From Hexactinellida sp. DTS-2022 (lineage: Eukaryota; Porifera; Hexactinellida), in assembly GCA_028753945.1 (NCBI GenBank), contig JAPNXP010000001.1, forward strand, positions 15,924,501 to 15,988,500: 64,000 bases of DNA, given 5' to 3'. Under the pieces are notes generated by a model that did not search any database, was not told the DNA's origin, and saw nothing but the letters and a program-made list of their open reading frames with translations. Below, one piece after another: positions 17,601 to 28,286 of this stretch. Made by a program: the position numbers and the translations under genes. Position 1 is the stretch's first letter. The number at the start of each line of letters is the position of its first letter.

Positions 17601-20002
17601 TACAAATTAAGGTTTAGTAAGATTTAGATTAGATTTTAGATTAAATTCCTATCCACCAAAAAATTATTTTCTGGATTTTCAAATAATTTCTAATTCTCAA
17701 TGAATTAATATTTTTGTGTGTCTTTCTTAGCAATATGCCAAATAGATGTAGGGTGGCCAACTGTTCCTCCAATTGCGAGGCACTAATTATACTCTGGTAT
17801 TTGAAATGTTGAACATTGGTCAAAAGAAGTGCAGGAGGAATGGCGAAGATTTTCCATAGGATTAATCTGGCCCATTAATAAAAAGCGCCGGGCGCATATT
17901 CCAAACAGTACACATAGCATAATAGCATAACTCACCTTGTCCCTGCTTAGGAACAGAGGGCTGGACAGACCTCATAGCGCTGTCTGAGGATTGGCTGAAC
18001 TTCTGTAGCTTTTTGCTGAGATGGTCGTAGGGTGTCTCCTTCAGGTAATCCTCTAGATACATAACGTTATGCTCGCTAAGCAAACCCTTCTCCATTAGCT
18101 TGCTTATGAAAGACTGCACATCAGGGATCTAATCAAAAAATAGTATAGAGTAGATAGAACGGTATATTATATTATTAATGGAGAAATATTGACACAGTAA
18201 GGATCTTTTATTATGAACAATAAAGGGACAAAAATTGTATTAATAATAAGTACGTACTTCATAATAAGCGAACCCAATTTAATACAAACCCTATGTAAGT
18301 AGTTAAATTGGGACCATAGGACTTGTTCATATTAAAAAGTTTATATATTAAGCAGACGAAAATAGTTCACAATAAGCAGACCTGACTGTATTTCACAAAA
18401 TAGAATCAAGGCCGTATAAAAAATATATTAGTTTTCCCCTTAGATGCCAATTTTTACTTTCTTTCCAGATTTAATTTATTACTTTCTCAAGAACATGTCA
18501 TACTAAATATTAACTATAGACTCGTGTTAATTACTCCTCAAATTAGGTCTTGTGTTTAGTTTAGAGTACCAGATGGATATCGGGTGTTGCCTTGTTATTC
18601 TGTAAATCATAGAATGGTAATCTGAATTGTTTGACTTGGGATACATTATTAAATGAAAAACTAACTAAAATCCTTTAAGCCGTCCGTATTTCCAAACAAG
18701 TAAGGCATTTTAATGGCCCTATAGTAACTAGTAAGCTTCATATATCTAAGTTATATATTTCCCAGACGGATAAAGTAGTTGATTTTACTCCGCTTATACC
18801 GATGTAAAGAATTGGTTGAAAGGGAATTCAATGTTGTTAATTGTTAATACAGTGGACACTGATTATAAGAACATGCTAACTATAAGGAACATACACTTTA
18901 TTTAGTCCCAACCATAGGCGCCAAGTTTGGGGTTTTATGGGGGGTCCCCCCCCCCATATTGTTGATTAGGGCCATGGGGGGTGGGGGGTCACTGGGAGCG
19001 ATCCCCCGGACCTATCGGTGGATTTAATTTATATATGAAAGTGGTCCTTTTGATCGACCAAGGGATGATAGACGTTTGTTTACTCAATATATCCAGATTT
19101 TGTTTATGTAGAAACAAATCTGGAAATATTTAGTAAACCTCCCAGTGGCCCCCCACATCTTTAATTATATTTTCCAAAACTTGACGCCTATGGTCCCAAC
19201 CAGGGTTTTATCCAGGAGCGCGCCATACGCCTAGAGGCGTATAAATTGGGCTATGATTGCGTTTAGGAGCGCGAAAACTGCCGAAACTCCCCATAGAGTA
19301 ATACAAAACTAACCTTTTAGGCGTACATAATTCATACTTTAGTGACCTTAGGGCAATTAGGAGCGTTCAATTTGAGTCCTGTATAATACCCTGGTCCCAA
19401 CCATATTCTTACAGGGTTCTTACCGACCTGACCGCTTCCGCCGGCCCAGACTTAGACCGGTATCCACTGTAATAATTTTGCTAGGATTGCAATGCCATTA
19501 GGACACGTACGTATAATTAACTCACTTTATCCATCTCTTGAGTAGTGAACTTATCAGAGAATAAGAATCTGAGCTCTGGCATCACCTTACTGTCCTTAGA
19601 CAGCTCATTGACTATCTCCTGTATCAGAGAATTAAACTCATCTCTCTGATCCATGTGAGCTCCCATAGTCACAGGGAGTGAGTAAGGGGATACAGATGGT
19701 GTCTGATGAGTAGGCATTGTAGGCAGGACCTGATGAGTGGGCATTGTAGGCAGGGCTTGGTGAGTGGGTAATGCAGGTAGAGTTTGGCTTATGATATGCT
19801 GTTGTTGATACTGGTAGTTGGTGGGTGTTGTGTGTGGGACTGTTGAGGACCTGAGGTTGCCCTGCTGCTGCATGTGAGGTATAGAGTATGGCTGGAGCTG
19901 AGATGTGTAGTTAGTGGGTTGGTTGGCGATAGCGTGGGGTGTAGGGTGTTGGTAGGGGTATGGGTCTGGTAGCTCCTCTGAGTCTGGGATGATGCGAGAC
20001 AT
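14660..20002 (-). CDS. DED-containing caspase, four exons
   Basis: Cysteine protease of the apoptosis pathway. Exons (minus): 20002-19526, 18128-17936, 16062-15763, 15240-14660. All introns are GT-AG and the phases join to give 516 residues. Residues 1-120 are Pro/Gln/Thr-rich with PTHQ repeats. About 125-215 form a single death effector domain (FNSLIQEIVNEL...LMEKGLLSEHNVMYLEDYLKE), split by intron 1. The p20 unit starts near 265 (PHGVCAIFNIQNF, YNDLTADKL), with catalytic H351 in THG and C395 in QACRG. The p10 unit has SSGYVSWRSHNEGTWYIKAL. Asp residues between the units (DTGSED) suit processing. One DED plus caspase suggests an initiator-type enzyme recruited by an adaptor. Start chosen at the first ATG of exon 1. 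Intron 2 contains the TPK1 gene; introns 1-3 contain MITEs. Confidence 0.9.
15523..15749. mobile_element. Mariner-type MITE in caspase intron 3
   Basis: TA-flanked, ends CAGTAGAAAATGGTTACTACG / CTAACGAGGTTCTACAG in inverted orientation, non-coding. It lies 14 bases below exon 3's splice donor. Confidence 0.6.
16152..16284. mobile_element. Mariner-type MITE in caspase intron 2
   Basis: TA-flanked. Ends CAGTCGAAACAGGTTTTTCTAA and its inverted match TTAGAAAAAATCGGTTTCGACTG give a 133-bp palindrome-like element related to 23350-23684. Confidence 0.75.
16609..17451 (-). CDS. TPK1: Thiamin pyrophosphokinase, intronless
   Basis: Transfers pyrophosphate from ATP to thiamin to make the cofactor TPP. 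280 codons in one exon. Motifs of the family are in order: CCDGGAN (87-93), GDLDS (111-115), the DxTD motif in DSTDLSKAL (138-146), GRFDH (164-168), and the thiamin-binding C-terminal part with CGLVPVG (218-224), VTTTGLRWN (230-238) and STSNKFDG (251-258). Animal TPK1 is about 243 residues, so this one has roughly 35-40 extra at the N-terminus, rich in I/S/R with no acidic cluster (MSLFRIITISILEAFHSIRPVPGYY), which could be a mitochondrial leader; M8 is an alternative start. It lies wholly within caspase intron 2 on the same strand. Lack of introns suggests an old retrocopy; no poly-A tail or target duplication is visible. The frame is undamaged. Confidence 0.92.
   Translation of the reverse strand: MTDSMLVMSLFRIITISILEAFHSIRPVPGYYRTFSHDSSAPVHTLSPLSIFTADTGITESALILLNQPLPPLLTRYLFSKCSHRVCCDGGANQLFRLPDCGDMTPDQIVGDLDSAAPSVLEHYTQRGTLVTRDTAQDSTDLSKALHRVPYTLGSVYILPPFTGRFDHVLACIDSLYQWNIARPSTPAYLLSESSLCFLLPAGASRVEVPAGQEGQFCGLVPVGEPANSVTTTGLRWNIVNESMRLGGLISTSNKFDGRIVTVVTDKPLLFTCTYSYYSD
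18913..19192. mobile_element. hAT-type MITE (CATAGGCGCCAAG ends)
   Basis: Ends CATAGGCGCCAAGTTTGG / CCAAAACTTGACGCCTATG, flanked by GTCCCAAC at 18905-18912 and 19193-19200. Confidence 0.85.
19201..19393. mobile_element. hAT-type MITE (CAGGGTTTTATCCAGG ends)
   Basis: Ends CAGGGTTTTATCCAGG / ...ATAATACCCTG, flanked by GTCCCAAC at 19193-19200 and 19394-19401. The left copy of the target duplication is shared with the previous MITE. Related by ends and GCGCC-rich interior to 23036-23221 and 52424-52608. Confidence 0.75.
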
Positions 20003-20044
20003 ATGTTTAATTATGGAATTAGCTAAGATATAAAGGTATACTTT

Positions 20045-20422
20045 CAGTAGAACCTCGTAGTACGAACTTCAAGGGACTGTCACGGAAATTTTGGTCCTCT
20101 TGGAAAATTGGTCGGGGGACCAAAATTTTCATGGAAATTTGGTCCTTCTGTGGAAAATTGGTTCCTCTGAGGTTGGTGTTTATGTAGTTACCGTATTTAC
20201 TATAATTTTAGCCTAGGCGATTTTTCGCCATATTGGGACCAAATATTTTATGAATAGCCTGTCACTGGAAAATTGGGCCCCGAAAAATTCATCCGGGACC
20301 AAAATTCCATGAAAAACTGGTACTAGGACCATTTTCCATGGAATTTTGTTCCCCCGGACCAATTTTTCCATTGACAGGACCTTCAAAAAATGCATTTGCC
20401 TTATCCGAAATTCCTATTACTG
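20045..20422. repeat. Mariner-like MITE with AAAATTGGTCC minisatellite
   Basis: Left CAGTAGAACCTCGTAGTACG; right ends in CCTATTACTG. The interior is built of variants of GGAAAATTGGTCC and its complement GGACCAAATTT, so it is strongly self-complementary. It lies just upstream of the caspase start codon (20002), in the likely promoter/5' region. Confidence 0.5.
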
Positions 20423-21393
20423 TAACCGGTTTCATTTGAATTTAATTAAAAGCCTTGAAGGGGACTGAAATACTGCGTATTAATTAATTAATTAGTTGAC
20501 ATACTGGCTCCCGGATCACTATACGGTAATTTACTGTTAGTACTTGTATACTACTGTGTACTTGTACTTTTGAACCATGGATTTAGTTTAAAGATTTAGG
20601 TCACTATATTGAATGAACTGTTACTATAGTAGAGTGGAAATCATAAAATAATATGTGAACTCAAAGTACTTTGGCAGTATTGTTCTAACAAAAACTATAT
20701 TGAAATATTAATTTTATACAAGAATGTGTTCAATCAATTAGTTCTAAACTTTTTTGCGAAAAATTTCGAGGAGCGAGCGATATTCACTTATAATTTGAGG
20801 GTTGAAACTGGATTGTAGTTGAAAAGACAGTTTAATTTATAAATTCTGTATCAGAAAAGTGAGCTTCCATTAGTCCAGAAAATTTAATGTATCAATTGTA
20901 TTCAAATATATATAGATAGATATGTAAATATTACAGGGAAACTAGGTATTCTACCTACAGAATGATTATGTGTAATCACGAGTAACATAAAGTTAGGGAA
21001 ATTACAATTGAAACAGAGCAAGAGCTGAACTTTTATACAATTAGAACAAATAAAGTTTGTTTAATTAAATAGTATTCAAAAGTAATAAATTATAGGTAAT
21101 TTTAAGAAGATAAAAATAGTATTTATACACGCGTCATCGATATAAACATTATTGGTATGTATTTGCAAATGATATATTCCTTAGAATATAATACAATATT
21201 GAAACGACATCAAGTCTATTAATAAAAGCAATGATAACAAGACGAGTCTGGTGTAATGTAAACTATACATTTTTGATAATAATACCAGAGCGTGGGCCGT
21301 ACTTACTCTAGAAGAAATCAAGCAATTATGCGAAGGTTTTGAGAATACACTAGACAACAAGAAAGGCTACAATCAAATACATATATCTAATGC
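20423..21393. other. AT-rich intergenic, no feature seen
   Basis: No coding stretch, RNA gene or repeat end recognised. It is the 5' flank of the caspase gene. Confidence 0.5.
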
Positions 21394-22539
21394 CAGGGAT
21401 GCCAACCTTTGGAAACCAAAAAGCGGGAGGTTTTGCCATTTTTGGCGGGAGTTTACCAAAAAATTGGGAGATCGAAGATGAAAAAGCGGGGACTCAAAAT
21501 ATACGCTATTTTTTAAAATCTATCATAAATAGGACGATATAATATGATTATTTTTTTATGTTTGGATATCTACAATTAGGAAACGCTTATTTTTCTAGTT
21601 TTATCCATCAAATTTCTTCCCGCGTATCTCGTATTCACCCAATGTATGCGATAATACAACAAACACGAAATAGCTAGATTAATGAATTGTATTTTTTCTA
21701 CAAAGTAGTTTTTTTCTAAGTTGTTTAATACGCGTATTGCGTATTATACGTTAAATCTATGATCAACCAGGGATGTTTTTGAAGTAAATTCAATATAATA
21801 TTTCTAATTCTTGTTGTAAAAACAACATCTAGCAAATAATCATATTTGTACTATACAAACTATACTACGAGTCAATTAACAATAAAAGAATAACGATTAA
21901 ACCAAAAGTTGTTCAAAGCAAATTTCATGAGCTCGATATTATAAGTTATACGTATAATACGTATTACATTATACGTATTATACGTAATACGATAGAAGAC
22001 GTATTAAACAACTTTGGTTTTAAAAAATTAGATATACGTGGATGTGGCAGATTTAAATATCTTCAAAGTTTTCGTGATTTAGGGACATTTTTTTGAGATT
22101 TCTAGGAATTTCATGACGATTAGCCCATCAAATTTGTAAAATGTGTTGTGTTGTAAAGCTTATTCCACTCGTGGTGCGTAGATCGACATTTAAACTAAAC
22201 GAGGAGAAATTCAGCATCGTATCTAGTATAACAACTGTCTGGTCACAAAGCCACCGGGATATTTTTAAGAATGTCTTCCAAATTCGAATTAAACCATAAT
22301 AGTACAGTATATTGATAAGGGGGCTAAATAATCTTAACTAACTTATAAGTATATTAATAGAACAAAACTTGGCACTCGTATCTTGACTAATTTAGCAAAA
22401 AATGCAGTTATTTTACTAATATATCCTAAAATCTAAATATATAAACAATTTCAAAAAAAGCGGGAGTTTTTAAAGTTTGGCGGGAGGTCGGGAGGATGGG
22501 AGGAAAAAGGGAAAAAAAGCGGGAGGGTTGGCAACCCTG
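21394..22539. mobile_element. Non-autonomous hAT-type element (CAGGGATGCCAACC ends)
   Basis: 1,146 bp. Ends CAGGGATGCCAACC / GGTTGGCAACCCTG with subterminal GCGGGAG repeats on both sides. Flanked by CTAATGC (21387-21393, 22540-22546), 7 of an expected 8 bp. No coding capacity. Diverged right-half copies lie at 24697-25155 and 27121-27578. Confidence 0.8.
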
Positions 22540-22549
22540 CTAATGCAAA

Positions 22550-22713
22550 CAGGGCCGAATTAAGGTCTTCGTAGGCCCTAGGCACTTTGAGGATACCAGG
22601 CAGCAATTAGGCCCCAAATTTTTCGTAGGCCCCAAAATTTCGTTCGTAGGTCCCAAACTTTTTGTAGGCCCTAGGCACAGTGCCTACTGTGCCTATTGGA
22701 TAATCCGGCCCTG
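22550..22713. mobile_element. hAT-type MITE (CAGGGCCGAATTAAGG ends)
   Basis: Ends CAGGGCCGAATTAAGG / GATAATCCGGCCCTG with exact 8-bp duplication AATGCAAA (22542-22549, 22714-22721). Interior has TTCGTAGGCCC repeats. Its insertion site overlaps the target duplication of the preceding hAT element. Confidence 0.88.
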
Positions 22714-23035
22714 AATGCAAAGTGCAGGATAATAGTTAGAGAGTCAATAGTTAATTAACGATGGAATCTAACTTGCAAATTTGGAAGCAAATTAACAAAA
22801 GAGAATGAGCAAGTAGAAAGATTGAATTATAATCAATTTATTGACTCTTCTCTCAAGGAAAGATAGCGGAACAATACAAATTGGAAAACCAAATTAAACT
22901 TGACTTTTGTGGAAAATCAAGAAAATAATTTAGGTGGGTTCTAATGGTTCTCAGCTAAAGTATACTTACCGTAGTTGCCAAAATCAATGTAATTCATTCT
23001 AGTTATCAACTAATAATGTGTTTGTATCATACCAA

Positions 23036-23221
23036 TCAGGCTTTCATCCAGACTAAATTTCCCGCGCGCCTAGATTTAGTTTGAGATCGCTCACACGCGC
23101 CTAAATTACTCATTTTGTATTAAGTCTATGGGAGCATTTCTCGATTTTCGCGCGCCTAGAAAAATTTTCATCCAAATTTACGCGCCTCCAGGCGCGTTGC
23201 ATACGCCTGGATGAAACCCTG
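23036..23221. mobile_element. hAT-type MITE present in only one duplication unit
   Basis: Ends CAGGCTTTCATCCAGAC / GGATGAAACCCTG with exact 8-bp duplication ATACCAAT (23028-23035, 23222-23229). Interior GCGCGCC-rich. Empty in unit 2, so it inserted after the duplication (or was excised precisely there). Same family as 52424-52608. Confidence 0.9.
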
Positions 23222-23349
23222 ATACCAATCCCATTTTAATCAACCCGGAATGGCGCTTATTTGAAGCAATACGGTAACTTGAGTTCTACAATCCCACACC
23301 TTGTCATGTGGAAGGAAATTGCTGAGGATAAGATTGACAAAATACAGTA

Positions 23350-23684
23350 CAGTCGAAATCGGGTTTTTTTGCCACGGGTTTTTTTGCCTTATCGGGTTAT
23401 TTTGCCTCCTTGCTTCTCCTTGTTTCTTCATAACCTCATAGAACTGTATATTGTTAAATACGGGTTTTTTTGCGTATCGGGTTTTTTTGCCTCTTTTTCC
23501 CACAGTCGAAAACCGGTTTATTCTAACTTATCGGTTTATTCTAACAATTAGTAATGCAATCTTTTGTAAGAAATTCCAACTATACTGTATTTTTCATCGG
23601 TTTTTGAACTTTTTTCTAACTATCGGTTTTTTCTTACTATTTTTATCTGAAAAGAAATGGTTAGAAAAAAACCGGTTTGAACTG
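23350..23684. mobile_element. Mariner-type MITE composite
   Basis: TA-flanked, ends CAGTCGAAATCGGG / AACCGGTTTGAACTG. Contains a second CAGTCGAAAACCGGTTTATTC start at about 23,504 and repeated CGGGTTTTTTTGCC, so two related units may be joined. Confidence 0.7.
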
Positions 23685-24696
23685 TACTAGAACATTGGTG
23701 TTCACTATTATGAGAAAGGGAATGACGCATGAGATTGACTTTATATTCTTTGTTTGGCCAGATCCAATGGAGGAAATCTATACTATTAAAACACAAGCCG
23801 GGGTGTATATGTGTATATATATATTTGTTTGTATGTTACGAGTTGATTGAAGAAAGTGGACGGTTCCAAATGTGATTTGGCATATAGGGGTAACTATTGG
23901 CACCCGCCAACAAGTTGAGGTTTCCACTCAAAGATTTTCACACCTCGACAAGTTGTGACGTCATTGTCACATTTCGAGAACCCTGAAATTCACTTAATCG
24001 CACATAATTCGCGCCCTTTAAGAGATAAAAATCTGAAAATTTAATAGAACATACATTAATGATGCGGACATGCTGGTTACACCAGATCGCCAATATGCTA
24101 ACTCATTATCGCATGATGACGTAATCATTAAAATTTCACATTGTTAAATTCTACTATTTTAGGCCTATTTACGCTTTATAATCAATATTAGGAGTATATA
24201 AACCGCACACCAACCGCGAAGCTGTTGGTGTGTGGTTGTGTTCTACCGCGAAGCGACCTAGCAAGCGAAGCGCGCTAGTGAAAATGAAATAGCATGACTA
24301 CAATATATATAATAGGTTTCATATGTGTCGGCTCCGGTATTTAATTAGGATAATGCTCTATTCTAATCATATTTACCTCAACGTTATTTTTAAGTTCGGT
24401 CTTAAGATCGATCTTAAGTTTGATCTTAATTCTTAGTGAATAGCTCTAAGTTCGGTCTTAAGATCGATCTTAAGACTTAAGATTGATCTTAGTACTTAAG
24501 TTCTTAGTGAATACGGCCGCAGCTGCTGTCCACCATATTATGATAATACACTATTAAAAATACGTAGTCCCTACACACAAATAGTGAACCAACAGGACAA
24601 TTTCCTCTTCTGGATAGGATCTCCCTAGAATATCAGCCACAATACTTTACTAGTAATTAAGTTGGGAGCTAGAGTTAGTGCGGCTGAATACAATAA

Positions 24697-25155
24697 TTTT
24701 TGTAAACTTTTACGGACATTTTCTTGATAATTCAAGGAATTTCATGACGATCAGGCAATAAAATTTGCAACATGTGTTGAAAAGCTTATTCCATCCGTGG
24801 TTGCATAGATCGACATAAAAAGTTCAGCACCGTATCTAGCATAACAACTTTCTGGAGGATGTAGGCACCACCCCACCCGGGGTATTTTAAAGAATTTCTT
24901 CCAAATTCGAATTAAAACATAATATAGTACAGTGTATTAATAGATGGGTTAAAGAATCTTTACAAGTACATGAGTAGAACAAAACTTGGTACTCGTATCT
25001 TGACTGATTTTAGCAAAAAATCAAGTTATTTACTTACATATTATAAATCTAAATATAGAAACAATTTCCAAAAAAGCGGGAGTTTGAAAAGTTTGGCGGG
25101 AGGTCGGGAGGATGGGAGGAAAAAGGGAAAAAAAGCGGGAGGGTTGGCAACCCTG
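24697..25155. mobile_element. Right-half copy of the CAGGGATGCCAACC hAT element
   Basis: Similar to the right half of 21394-22539 (shared GGAATTTCATGACGAT, AAAACTTGG, GCGGGAG repeats) and ending GGTTGGCAACCCTG. Its left half is missing. It forms the end of duplication unit 1. Confidence 0.7.
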
Positions 25156-25165
25156 CTAATGCAAA

Positions 25166-25329
25166 CAGGGCCGAATTAAGGTCTTCGTAGGCCCTAGGCA
25201 CTTTGAGGATACCAGGCAGCAATTAGGCCCCAAATTTTTCGTAGGCCCCAAAATTTCGTTCGTAGGTCCCAAACTTTTTGTAGGCCCTAGGCACAGTGCC
25301 TACTGTGCCTATTGGATAATCCGGCCCTG
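25166..25329. mobile_element. hAT-type MITE, copy in duplication unit 2
   Basis: Same as 22550-22713, duplicated with the 2.4-kb unit rather than independently inserted. Confidence 0.85.
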
Positions 25330-25773
25330 AATGCAAAGTGCAGGATAATAGTTAGAGAGTCAATAGTTAATTAACGATGGAATCTAACTTGCAAATTTGG
25401 AAGCAAATTAACAAAAGAGAATGAGCAAGTAGAAAGATTGAATTATAATCAATTTATTGACTCTTCTCTCAAGGAAAGATAGCGGAACAATACAAATTGG
25501 AAAACCAAAATTAAACTTGACTTTTGTGGAAAATCAAGAAAATAATTTAGGTGGGTTCTAATGGTTCTCAGCTAAAGTATACTTACCGTAGTTGCCAAAA
25601 TCAATGTAATTCATTCTAGTTATCAACTAATAATGTGTTTGTATCATACCAATCCCATTTTAATCAACCCGGAATGGCGCTTATTTGAAGCAATACGGTA
25701 ACTTGAGTTCTACAATCCCACACCTTGTCATGTGGAAGGAAATTGCTGAGGATAAGATTGACAAAATACAGTA

Positions 25774-26108
25774 CAGTCGAAATCGGGTTTTTTTGCCACG
25801 GGTTTTTTTGCCTTATCGGGTTATTTTGCCTCCTTGCTTCTCCTTGTTTCTTCATAACCTCATAGAACTGTATATTGTTAAATACGGGTTTTTTTGCGTA
25901 TCGGGTTTTTTTGCCTCTTTTTCCCACAGTCGAAAACCGGTTTATTCTAACTTATCGGTTTATTCTAACAATTAGTAATGCAATCTTTTGTAAGAAATTC
26001 CAACTATACTGTATTTTTCATCGGTTTTTGAACTTTTTTCTAACTATCGGTTTTTTCTTACTATTTTTATCTGAAAAGAAATGGTTAGAAAAAAACCGGT
26101 TTGAACTG
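25774..26108. mobile_element. Mariner-type MITE composite, unit-2 copy
   Basis: Same as 23350-23684, carried by the tandem duplication. Confidence 0.7.
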
Positions 26109-26239
26109 TACTAGAACATTGGTGTTCACTATTATGAGAAAGGGAATGACGCATGAGATTGACTTTATATTCTTTGTTTGGCCAGATCCAATGGAGGAAA
26201 TCTATACTATTAAAACACAAGCCGGGGTGTATATGTGTA

Positions 26240-27782
26240 TATATATATTTGTTTGTATGTTACGAGTTGATTGAAGAAAGTGGACGGTTCCAAATGTGAT
26301 TTGGCATATAGGGGTAACTATTGGCACCCGCCAACAAGTTGAGGTTTCCACTCAAAGATTTTCACACCTCGACAAGTTGTGACGTCATTGTCACATTTCG
26401 AGAACCCTGAAATTCACTTAATCGCACATAATTCGCGCCCTTTAAGAGATAAAAATCTGAAAATTTAATAGAACATACATTAATGATGCGGACATGCTGG
26501 TTACACCAGATCGCCAATATGCTAACTCATTATCGCATGATGACGTAATCATTAAAATTTCACATTGTTAAATTCTACTATTTTAGGCCTATTTACGCTT
26601 TATAATCAATATTAGGAGTATATAAACCGCACACCAACCGCGAAGCTGTTGGTGTGTGGTTGTGTTCTACCGCGAAGCGACCTAGCAAGCGAAGCGCGCT
26701 AGTGAAAATGAAATAGCATGACTACAATATATATAATAGGTTTCATATGTGTCGGCTCCGGTATTTAATTAGGATAATGCTCTATTCTAATCATATTTAC
26801 CTCAACGTTATTTTTAAGTTCGGTCTTAAGATCGATCTTAAGTTTGATCTTAATTCTTAGTGAATAGCTCTAAGTTCGGTCTTAAGATCGATCTTAAGAC
26901 TTAAGATTGATCTTAGTACTTAAGTTCTTAGTGAATACGGCCGCAGCTGCTGTCCACCATATTATGATAATACACTATTAAAAATACGTAGTCCCTACAC
27001 ACAAATAGTGAACCAACAGGACAATTTCCTCTTCTGGATAGGATCTCCCTAGAATATCAGCCACAATACTTTACTAGTAATTAAGTTGGGAGCTAGAGTT
27101 AGTGCGGCTGAATACAATAATTTTTGTAAACTTTTACGGACATTTTCTTGATAATTCAAGGAATTTCATGACGATCAGGCAATAAAATTTGCAACATGTG
27201 TTGAAAAGCTTATTCCATCCGTGGTTGCATAGATCGACATAAAAAGTTCAGCACCGTATCTAGCATAACAACTTTCTGGAGGATGTAGGCACCACCCCAC
27301 CCGGGGTATTTTAAAGAATTTCTTCCAAATTCGAATTAAAACATAATATAGTACAGTGTATTAATAGATGGGTTAAAGAATCTTTACAAGTACATGAGTA
27401 GAACAAAACTTGGTACTCGTATCTTGACTGATTTTAGCAAAAAATCAAGTTATTTACTTACATATTATAAATCTAAATATAGAAACAATTTCCAAAAAAG
27501 CGGGAGTTTGAAAAGTTTGGCGGGAGGTCAGGAGGATGGGCGAAAAAAGGCAAAAAAGCGGGAGAGTTGGCAACCCTGAAATTATGTGCGATTAAGTGAA
27601 TTTCCATGCTTCTCGAAATGTGACAATGACGTCATAACTTGGCGAGCTAAGAGAAATTCGGTTGGAAACCTCAACTTGTTGTAGTGCGCCAATAGTTACT
27701 CCTATTTGCCAAAAATCAGATTTGTAAACCATCCAGTTTCTTCAATCAACTCTAAACATACAAAAAAATACGTATGTATATA
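26240..27782. mobile_element. Foldback-type repeat with inverted arms
   Basis: The arm at about 26,240-26,436 (copy at 23,816-24,012) is mirrored at 27,579-27,770: AAATTCACTTAATCGCAC, TGACGTCATTGTCACATTTC, CAAGTTGAGGTTTCC and GAGTTGATTGAAGAAA all recur inverted. The half hAT element lies between the arms. Boundaries are approximate. Confidence 0.55.
27121..27578. mobile_element. Right-half copy of the CAGGGATGCCAACC hAT element, unit 2
   Basis: Near-identical to 24697-25155 except in the last bases. It marks the end of the duplicated block; the sequence beyond 27578 is unique here and mirrors 23.8-24.0 kb. Confidence 0.7.
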
Positions 27783-28282
27783 CAGTGGAACCTCTATAAG
27801 TTGGGAGCATGGGACGGGGAAAATTTCAATTGCCCCCCATTCCCCGGTTATAAAATTCAATTGGAAAAACATTATATATGCTATATTATACAAAGTATTC
27901 ATATAACACACACATTAATGCACGTTATAGTTATTATTTGTATATTATGACAATTTAGTTAACTGCTGATCTACACTAGGTGATTTCTTCTAAAAACATC
28001 AGAGTAGATCAATCGAAAATATTTTTTCTGTAGAACTTTAGAGTCGATTTATTGGAAATATTGTATTATTTTATAAGAATCATGTTAGGATTTGTCCATT
28101 CCCCCCATTTATGGAGGTTGTTTTGTATGCAGATAAAAACTCCTCGAAATTTATGGTCCCCCATTCCCCACTTCCCCGCTTATAGAGGTTCATTTGTATG
28201 GATATATACGAATATGGTAAAAAAATTCCCCACTTATGGAGGTTCCCCATTTATAGAGACCCCACTTATAGAGGTTGCACTG
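27783..28282. mobile_element. Mariner-type MITE (CAGTGGAACCTCTATAAG ends)
   Basis: TA-flanked 500-bp element with ends CAGTGGAACCTCTATAAG / CTTATAGAGGTTGCACTG and several internal CCCCNCTTATAGAGGTT repeats. No coding capacity seen. Confidence 0.75.
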
Positions 28283-28286
28283 TATA

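Larger units (their letters stand above)
18850..19469. mobile_element. Mariner-type MITE in caspase intron 1, carrying two hAT MITEs
   Basis: TA-flanked, ends CAGTGGACACTGATTATAAG / CTTAGACCGGTATCCACTG. Internally interrupted by two hAT MITEs that share one target site (18913-19192 and 19201-19393). Confidence 0.65.
22540..25155. repeat. Tandem duplication, unit 1
   Basis: Nearly identical to 25156-27578. Both units start right after a GGCAACCCTG end, and both contain the 22550-type MITE, the mariner composite, a foldback arm and end with a right half of the hAT element. Unit 1 is about 190 bp longer because of a hAT MITE at 23036-23221 that unit 2 lacks. Confidence 0.9.
25156..27578. repeat. 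Tandem duplication, unit 2
   Basis: Second copy, offset 2424 after the MITE difference. The site of the unit-1 MITE is empty here (ATACCAAT once, about 25,645-25,652). A few single-base differences exist, mostly in the last 60 bases, where the end differs (GGGCGAAAAAAGG). Confidence 0.9.

Noticed and set aside
19680-19760. CTGATGAG motifs on the plus strand suggesting more ribozymes
   Set aside because: They are the complement of PTHQ-repeat codons in caspase exon 1 and lack the other hammerhead parts.
23240-23690. Short open frames repeated identically at 25664-26114
   Set aside because: They fall inside mariner-type MITE sequence and its tandem duplicate, with no recognisable domain; the identity reflects the duplication.
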